Assembly (NCBI GenBank): GCA_022575985.1
Contig: JAKSXM010000107.1
Coordinates: 4,154,001-4,218,000, forward strand
Origin: Anagrus nilaparvatae
Lineage: Eukaryota; Arthropoda; Insecta; Hymenoptera; Mymaridae
Length of the DNA: 64,000 nt
Direction: 5' to 3'
Every line of letters starts with the position of its first letter. The first letter of the stretch is position 1. Under the pieces are notes generated by a model. The model did not search any database and was not told the origin of the DNA. It saw only the letters and a program-made list of their open reading frames with translations. Positions 50,101 through 59,100 of the stretch are shown here, one piece after another. Made by a program: the position numbers and the translations under genes.

Positions 50101-53100
50101 CAATAATTTTCAAAAGATATAAAAATACATAGATATTTATATGTGTGGGTGTAATAGTTTTTTTTTTATTCAAAAGACTCATTAAAAACAAGGCAAAGCT
50201 TGTAATTGTTCCTTTTTAACTTCTTTGTAGCTTTTTTTCGTACGGGAATCAAAAGGAAAGCGTGTTTTCCGCACCTTTAAGCATTTTCTTGTGCTTTATT
50301 ACTTGGAAAATAAATATGTTAATGATTTTTTCCTTGAGAAGTGTAATTAAAAGTTTAATAATTTTCGACCTGGAAAATCAGATTATTTTGAATATTCATT
50401 TTTCAAATATTCTAGACGAATAAAAAAGCGATTGTAAAAAAAAATCAAAACTTTTGAAAACAAAAAATTAAAAAAATTTTGTTCCGAACTAAAAAAAGTT
50501 AAACAATTGTTTGACACGAAAATGACTTTTGCATAAGCAACAAGGGAGCACTTTTCTTTACAAGTATGCTTAAAAAAAGTAAAAAAATGCATATTATATA
50601 CGTTTTTCATGCATGTAGAAAAAAAAAGTTGAAAAAAAAAATTGAGCTATGATGACGACGATGTTTTAAAGTTAAGAGAGATTTCCCTTGAGGAATTTTT
50701 ATGTGTAGAGAGAGAATGCAATTTCTTGGCTGCCTATTGCATGCTCTTACTCCTTCTTTAGTTTGATGTTTCTGTATTCCTTGGGTCGTGTTAAAGTCGT
50801 TATCGAATTTCCATACAAGTTTTATAAATATTTTTTTCAACAGAATATCTATTATTTTCATAATGCATATTCACAGGTTGCAATTAAAAAAATTTAAAAA
50901 TTCAATATTTTTCTATGAAAATGGTAAAATTTTCCTGCATCTTGAGTTATTATTTGCGTACAAACCTGAGTAAATTTAACCCAAGCCTTGCATAAATTTA
51001 ATAATTAGTTAAATAAATAAAATGAAGTCATTTATGCATTATTAAACTTGTATAAATAATTATTTACAGACAAGAACTTCCGACCCTTGAATTTCAATAA
51101 ATTAGAACGTTTGTTAAATTGATACGCCTTGTTTTAGAAGTTTCTTTTTTAAAATTTAATTTTGAAAACCATTTTTACAAATGATATTCAATAATTTTCA
51201 GTATAAAATATTTAATATCTGATAGGATTAAATAATATTTTTATATATTTTATTAAAAAAAAGTTTTTATTAAAAGCTGAAAATTCGATAATTTATTTTG
51301 AGACTTATTTTAAAGACATGCTTATAGATGCTATTAAATCTAATTTAAGTACAATTTGTACAGAAAATCCTCAGGATTTGAAACCATACAGAATTTTAAT
51401 TTCATTATTAGATAAACCTGATATTGGACCCATTATTTTAGACGATATTCAGTATGAAGTATTTAGGTAAGTGATCGTGAGAGATTATAAAAATTCATAA
51501 TAATTCATTTTCAGAACATTTTATAATGCTTGTTCAACACCAAATAAAAATTCAAAATCAAGCGAAGTAACAAAATCTGTAAATATTTTATTTTCAACTT
51601 TAGAGTCGGAATACGTTTGGATTCATTGCAGTTATTTGTTTGAAAAAGCATGTCAAAATTTTGTAGAGCAGAAAGATTTATATTGTGAAAATATAATTCA
51701 AAAAGTAGGCAGTGGTTCACCTGATTTACTTTAAATATGTGAATTAACTGAATTTCTACTTGATACTGTGTCCTTTGATGTTTTTATTGATACTCAAGCT
51801 GAACATTCACCCAATCTCTTTTATAATATTATTCAAAAATTATCTCAACTTATCGATCACTTGACTTCCATTGAAATAGAAAAAAGTTTTATATTATGTG
51901 GCAAAAGTACAACCAGCAGTGACTTCAAACACTAATACAGAAAAAAAAGAAAATGAAACCATAAGAAAATAGTTAAAACTGAAACAAATACTGAATTATC
52001 TACAGTTCCATTGGAAAAGGTAAATCTGACAGTAAGTTGAATAAGCAAGAATCTAAAATTATATCATTCAATGATAGAAGTCCTTGTCTTCGAAGAAGAG
52101 TTAATTCTAGTGGTCCTACTAAAAAGACAGATAATAAATCATGCTGTATAATAACATAACCCTAACCTAATGTTTTAATGATTTAAATTTAAGATTGAAT
52201 TAATTTTTATTGCAGAAAATATTTCATTTCTATATTTTTAAGCAATTTTTTATCAATAAATAACAATAATTCTTAATAAAAATTTAAAACTGAATAATTT
52301 TTAGGTAAAAAAATTCTTCAAAAAAATGATGATTATTATAAGGCTGCGCCTATTTACCCAGAAATTCTGGATAGATAACCTTGAAATTTCAGAAACTTTT
52401 TTTCAAAGATTTCACACATAATAATTAAATTTTTTTTAAAATTACATTTAAATCTTATAAAGTACTAAAAAAATAGTTAATTATTCAAAAAAAAATTTTA
52501 ATATTCAGTGCAGAGTGCAGAAAAGCAAACAAAACAAACCTCAAGTTGAGGTTCAAAATATTTTTTTTTTGTGAATGTGTGAGTGCATTTTACGTAAAAA
52601 ATTTCTGGGTAAATAGACTTAAAAATTATTATTAGCGTTTATACTCCAGTCCATTATTGTATAGGTTTTTTGGGTCGCTGATCACGAATTTCGGGGTCTT
52701 TTCTATGAGAAATGTGCGGAATATCCTTAAATTTATAAAAAATACCCCAAAAAAGATGTGTGATCTATTCGAATTTTGGGTCCAGATTTGGTCCACATTG
52801 GTTTTTTGGGTTGCTGATTAATTTTAGGGTCATGTCTACTACAAATTGACACTTAACTTCATCCTTAAATTTACAAAAACGCGAAATACATTAATAATAC
52901 TCCTCTTTGAGGTAGTTTTTGCTAATTTAAGGGTTATAAATTAATTTTTAATGAAAACTCCCCGAAATTCTTGTCCAGCGACCCAAAGAAGCCATATGAA
53001 CCGAATCTGAATACTGAAAGAGCGAAAATAGCAAAAAATAGCACCCCTTTTAGTGTCAAAGAAAATGAGTTTTTTTGTGGAAATTCAAAAAATAAGTCGT

Positions 53101-56100
53101 TAGTTGAAAAATAGTAATGCCATTTTTGATAATCCCATTTTTTTGCAAGAAAATTAATTCAGCTAGCCTGTTCAAAATGAGATTTTTTCACACTTATTAG
53201 AGTAAAAATTTAATATTTTTTCATTGCAGCGAATGAAATTCCACATATAGAATGCGAACGTTTTTGATCAAAAGCTTATAAATAAATGACTTGAAAGGTA
53301 AATAAAATTAAATAAAAAATACACGCACAAAAATTTAAACAGAATTTTCATAATATTGTTGCTCGAAAAAAATTTAAAGATGCAATTTTTTAATTAAACA
53401 TCAAAAATCACGAAAATAACCGAATTCAATATAGTATTTTCTATTAGGCAAAAAATAAATCAAAAATAATAGTATTAAATTTCACAATATAATATGATAA
53501 AATAAAGTGAGAATTATTGAAAAAACGAAGAAAAAGTATAAGACTTAAGCCGCTTAGAGTATAAAAATATTTTGATATTCCAATATGTCTATCTCTCTTT
53601 TATTATACAAAGATGTTACATCTACATTCTTAGAAAAAAATGTACTTTGCATAAGTATATAAGAAGATGAAGGTGCAGAGTAAAGTCGCTGAATAAAAAG
53701 CAGTTTTTTTTTCATTATTCTTGTCTTTCAAAATATTTCCTTATATTTAAAAATAAAGATTTTTAGCCTAATCAATTTATTGAAACAATTACACCTATTC
53801 AAAGAATATAAATTTAGAAAAATTAATCAAATATTTTAAAGAAAATTATATTTTTGAAGCTTAGATTTTAAAAAAGCTCAGGAGTACTTTGTAACAATGT
53901 AATACAAAAAATATTTCTTTACTGATTTGCATATTATTTTATGAATACAATATTCATTATTATTTTTTTTTAGAATATTTTATGTCCGGGTTAGCGCGAA
54001 CGCAGACCCGACTAACAAAAATTATACGCCCGAGATATCCACATTAGGGATATTCGCAGGGGTCAGCCCAACCGTAGTGCAATGGAAGAGCCTCGTCCTG
54101 GAGGAACCGCCTTTCTGATCACGGTAGACCTCTGCGCCAGGTAAGTATGCTTTGCTTTAGTTTTACTCTCCTTATAAGCAGTTCGAAAGACATTTTATTT
54201 ACGACTTTCCATACGCCACCTAGCGGCTTTTAACGTACTATAATTTTCCGCGAAATTCAAATATTGATTTTTTTATATTGAATAAATTTGTGTAAATAGT
54301 ACTTACTGACTTGATGAAAACTTAAAAATAATGCTAAATTGTTAAATTTTATTCATTTTTGTCAATTTATTTATGCAGATTATTCAATTTTAGCATTTTT
54401 GAAAAATCTTTGTAGAGAAATTATGATGATTTTAATATTTAAAATTTAACATTTTGAGACTAAAATAAATTGATTTTATTTTGTTTTTTCTACTAATTTT
54501 TAGAGGTTACTAAGATATAAACAAAATAAAATTTAAATATTCTAAAAAAAAAAGATTTTAGAAAAGTTTTAAGACGTTAAATGTAAAGAAAATTTAAATT
54601 CTTAGAAAATTTTAATTAAAAAATTAAAAATTATATTTAAAAAATTCGGAATTTCATATTGATGGAGTTAATTTTCAAATCAATTTCGGTCAAAAATTGA
54701 TTGGATCGTCAGTACTCAAATACTATTTCATTTTCGTAGGTATAACAGATTATTTAAAAAATAGAATTCACAGCGAAAAAATAACCTAAAATAATTTAAA
54801 ACTTTTTTATTTAACTAAAATTGCGATTACAGAGTAACTCCTTCAAAATTTACAATTAAACGATATCTCAGCAAAAATTTTCATAATAAAAAAAAACAAA
54901 CAAAAATAATTTTTTAGTCGAAATTATCCAGGTCAGCCCACCAAAATTTTATTATTTTAATACTTTAAATGTACAACCTTAAAGTATATAACTTTTAAAA
55001 ACTTTTTTTTTTTTCGTATATAAAAAAAATATTATATGCAAGAATAATCTTAAAAATAAAAAACAAGCTAACTTTTTTTGTTGTATACACGTTTTGTATT
55101 ATGAATAACTGAAACTATTCTGATAAGAGTTAAGAAAAAAAGTCACGAATTTTTATAAATTTTAATACAATGCTAATGCTCGTACACAATTTTTTATATA
55201 ATCTTTGTCATATATTTTTCTTTAATACACTTTTAGTAGTTTTAATTTGATAAAAAGATTTATGACTTACGTCGTATCCAGAAAATTCGCCTTTACCAGG
55301 TGGCCCAGGTGGTCCTGGCGAGCCTTTTTCACCAGCAACGCCATCTCTGCCAGGTTCGCCTTTGGGTCCTTGTAAGCCTTCAGGACCTATGGGACCTTGA
55401 TCGCCTTTGTCACCTTTGGGACCAATTGGACCTTGTTGGCCTCTTTCTCCAGTTGCCCCTGGAGCTCCCTGAGAAAACGAAAGCTCAATATTAAAAAAAG
55501 TTAAGAATAACTTTTCAGCTAAGGTATTTTCAAATATATAAAGTTTGTTTATATAAATGTTGGGAGCATAAAAGGTGTATGGAATAAAATAGAATTTCAA
55601 CTGCACGTTGTTGTAACATTTATAGTTGTAGTATATATAAACAGTAGTCGTTAAAGTTTATTGACACAATATGTTTGTCTACATTTATATATAAATAAAA
55701 GATAAAGATAGAACGATTTGTAAAGTACATATATCGTCTAGTTTTAGATATACCGTTAATCCAATTGGTCCTTGTTTTCCAGGTTTACCAGCACTTCCAG
55801 CATCACCTTTTATACCTTGTATCAATTTCTCAGCTTTTATTGATGATAATAATACACTTGGATCGCAATTACATTCACCTGGTTCGCCTTTTGGACTCAG
55901 GGATAGCTTTTTCCATTCCTAGAATTTAATTTAGATCGTAAATATTCTTGAAATGTTCATTTTTTAAAATTTCAAATTAAGTTTTTTTAAGCCAAAATTA
56001 TACTCTGCTGGATAATTTGATATGCTCAATCTACATTTTTTACTTAAATTATAAAATTTTTTAGCATCCAGCTTAAAACTCAGTTGCATATGATTTCGAT

Positions 56101-59100
56101 AATAATGCAGGCTACGTATAATATCTTACATATAAAGGATCCTACGCCAAGTGGGCCTAACTTTAGACTTTTTTTGTACATTCAGGAGTCCAAAAGTTAA
56201 TCTAAACTGCATACGTGGATTAAGCTAATAATAATTAATCTCACGTGACTAAACTAAAATCTGACCAAAAATTTGGCTTCTTTAGAAAATTTTACATAGA
56301 TATATGTTTTGGAATCTTCGAAGGATTTTCGTAAAAATTGCGGAATACAGCTAAAACTCACATCAGTAAAAAAAAAATTTATTTATGACTTAACATTAAA
56401 ATTTTTTTTGTTTTCGCAAAAACATTTTGAAAGACACAAAAACTACACTTACTTGTGTGAAATTTTATGAGGGATTCGTATTTGAAGGTTTCAGATTAGC
56501 GTATCCCTATAGCGTATCCCTATATTAGGGAGTGAAGAGGGATAATGAAATAAGAAGCCTAAGTGGAAAAAAATCGATCATTCACATTTTAAGATATTAA
56601 TTAAGATATTAATATTATAGTTAAAATATTATTTAAAATAATATTTTCGCGCATGTGCAGTTTAAATTCAGTTTTGTATTCCTGAATCAAAATTTCGTCT
56701 AAGTAACTAATCGGAAAAGAATTTTCAATGTAAAATAAGCATTTTATTTGACAGAAATAAAAAGAAAAATTGTCGATAATTTAAAAAAAGGCCAAAAACA
56801 CAAAATTTGTTTTTGGAAAAATTAGTTTGAACCAATTTCCGCTATCTGTCAGTCCAACTTGGATCCAGTTGAAGCAAATTCTCTAGGGATAACTATAGCT
56901 CGATTTGACGAAAAGATCAAAAATTTTAGTGATTCAGAAATTTTGGCTCAACAAAACTATTAAACAATTTATTTTTTATAAATTTAAATACCTCATCGTT
57001 CAATTCTAAACCCTTGCCTGGGGGCCCCGGAGGTCCTCTAACGCTCTCGCCCTTTTCTCCTTTTTCTCCTTTCTCACCTTTCATGGCATTTTTATCTGAA
57101 AAAAAAAATTGAAAATTAACATTAAATTAATACGAAATTCATCTATAATCTCAAACTAGATTTTATACCTATTTTGTTATCTTGGGGCGGCGGTGGTGTA
57201 ATAACAGGCGGTGGTTTTGTTTCAGTTTCGTCATTACCACGTATTATCTAAAATAAAAAAATTATTTAAAATTGAAAAAATGTTAGTTTTTTATAAATTA
57301 ATTGATAAAGCACTTTTTTGTTTGTTAGTAAGCCATGGTTAGTAAAATACCCATTTTTTCTTACCAAAATAAAAAGTTAGTATGTTATAAATTTAGATTT
57401 TTTTCGATTCTTCACAGTGTAAATAATACAGAAGGTGCATAAATTCATAAATTGATTTTATATTAGCGATACAATAATGATATAATTCAGAAAAGAGATA
57501 AATATTAAGAGACAGATAATTATTTTTCGATAATTTCATTTATAATTAACCCAAACTTTAAAAAAAGTTTATTTTTTAGTTTTTTTTTTTAAATAGGCAC
57601 TTTTTTATGGAAAAGTGACAGTTTATAAATCTAAAATTATAATTTTATTTTTTGTAACTAATTTAACATTTCAGATTTGTCTCTGTAATTAATTGATTTA
57701 TTGGAAATTGTCTGCTTGATTTTTTTAGTTAGAATTCAATATTAGATTCGTATTAAAATTGAGTTGAGCATAATTCGAAAGAGCATAATTTGAAAATTGT
57801 AAATCCGATATTCAGTTTTAACTGATTTTGCAAACCTTAACGCAAAAGCTTACCCCAGCTTTTCTATATTATTCAGAGTATACTCTCAAGGCTCGGTTGT
57901 TAAGTTAAATTCATGCTTAACCAGTCAATTAAAATACAAACTGTAAGCAACAAATTTATTTATTATGTAACTGATATAAGTGAAAATACTAAAAATCGAC
58001 AAGCTACTTGAGTGTAAAACCAAAGAGGTCTGTCAAACCATTTAGTAAACTATCGAGCTTTTTGCAAAGTTTTCACTTAATTAGACGTTTGTTTCCCAAG
58101 GATTTACAAACTTCAATATAGTTTAAATTTTCTATTTAAACTTTCTTCATAATAATCTAATGGTTTTTTGACTTTGTTCTGTTTTGTAAAAACTTTCAAA
58201 CTTTTTTTTTAACAAGCTAATTTTTAATGTTAAACATTTTTTGAAAATATTTAATTTAGTGGCAAATTGAGAATTTTTTACGACAACGGGATTTTTTCTT
58301 TCTTTTTTGTTTGAAAAAAATCTTAAATTATGACTTTTGATTAGATGGAATTTTTTCGAAGGGGTAAAATTAATTTATAAAACAAGAAATTTAGGTCGAA
58401 TTAGAAGAAAATGGCACCAGTACATTTTGCAAATCAACTAAAATTTGTTATTAGTGCCTATGAGGGAAATATTTTTCATTATGGAATACCAGCAATTTAT
58501 TGGCATCAGAAATAAAAGAATTTCAAATCAATTTACAAAAAAATATCAATCAAAAATTAAAAATTGGACCTAAAAGATTTAAGGACTTAGTTGTATTTTA
58601 GAAAAAAAATATTTTGGACCATCTTCCGCGAACATTTACTCAAACTTGGGTCAAGTTAACATAGAATTTTTCATATAGCGTTAAAATAAATTTTCTGTAT
58701 TTTTAAATTTAATTTACTAATTGTTTATTTTGATTGTATTGTACGTGTATTTGTAAATAAAAGCAAAATTATTATTATTAATTAAAACTTTTTCATTTAT
58801 ACTTATTGAAACTAATTAAAAGTTATTTAATTTTATTGAAATATTTTATTTTTACTAATATGAGGAATTTTTTGTAAAATATACATTGGTTTCCTATATC
58901 TCGGTTGAAACAATCTAAAAAATTTTTACATATCTAGGGCAAAAATTTTGCATGCTGTCATACAACCAATATTTTGTCCCTTGTTTAAAAAATGGCTATT
59001 ACTCGCAGGAATTTGGTTAATGAATATTTTATTGTAAACAGGCATTTCAAAAGAAAATCTGCTTGCTACCTTTTTTTAACTCCCTACTTCCTAAACTGAT

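Noticed and set aside
53950..54145. Plus-strand exon with a good acceptor and a GTAAGT donor
   Set aside because: The GTAAGT is the complement of the U1 5' end (ACTTAC); the sequence folds as U1 snRNA on the minus strand and has no continuous coding frame.
56140..56880. Possible element with GCCAAGTGGG-type end (also near 40630)
   Set aside because: The phrase recurs but I could not find a convincing matching inverted or direct end to define an element.
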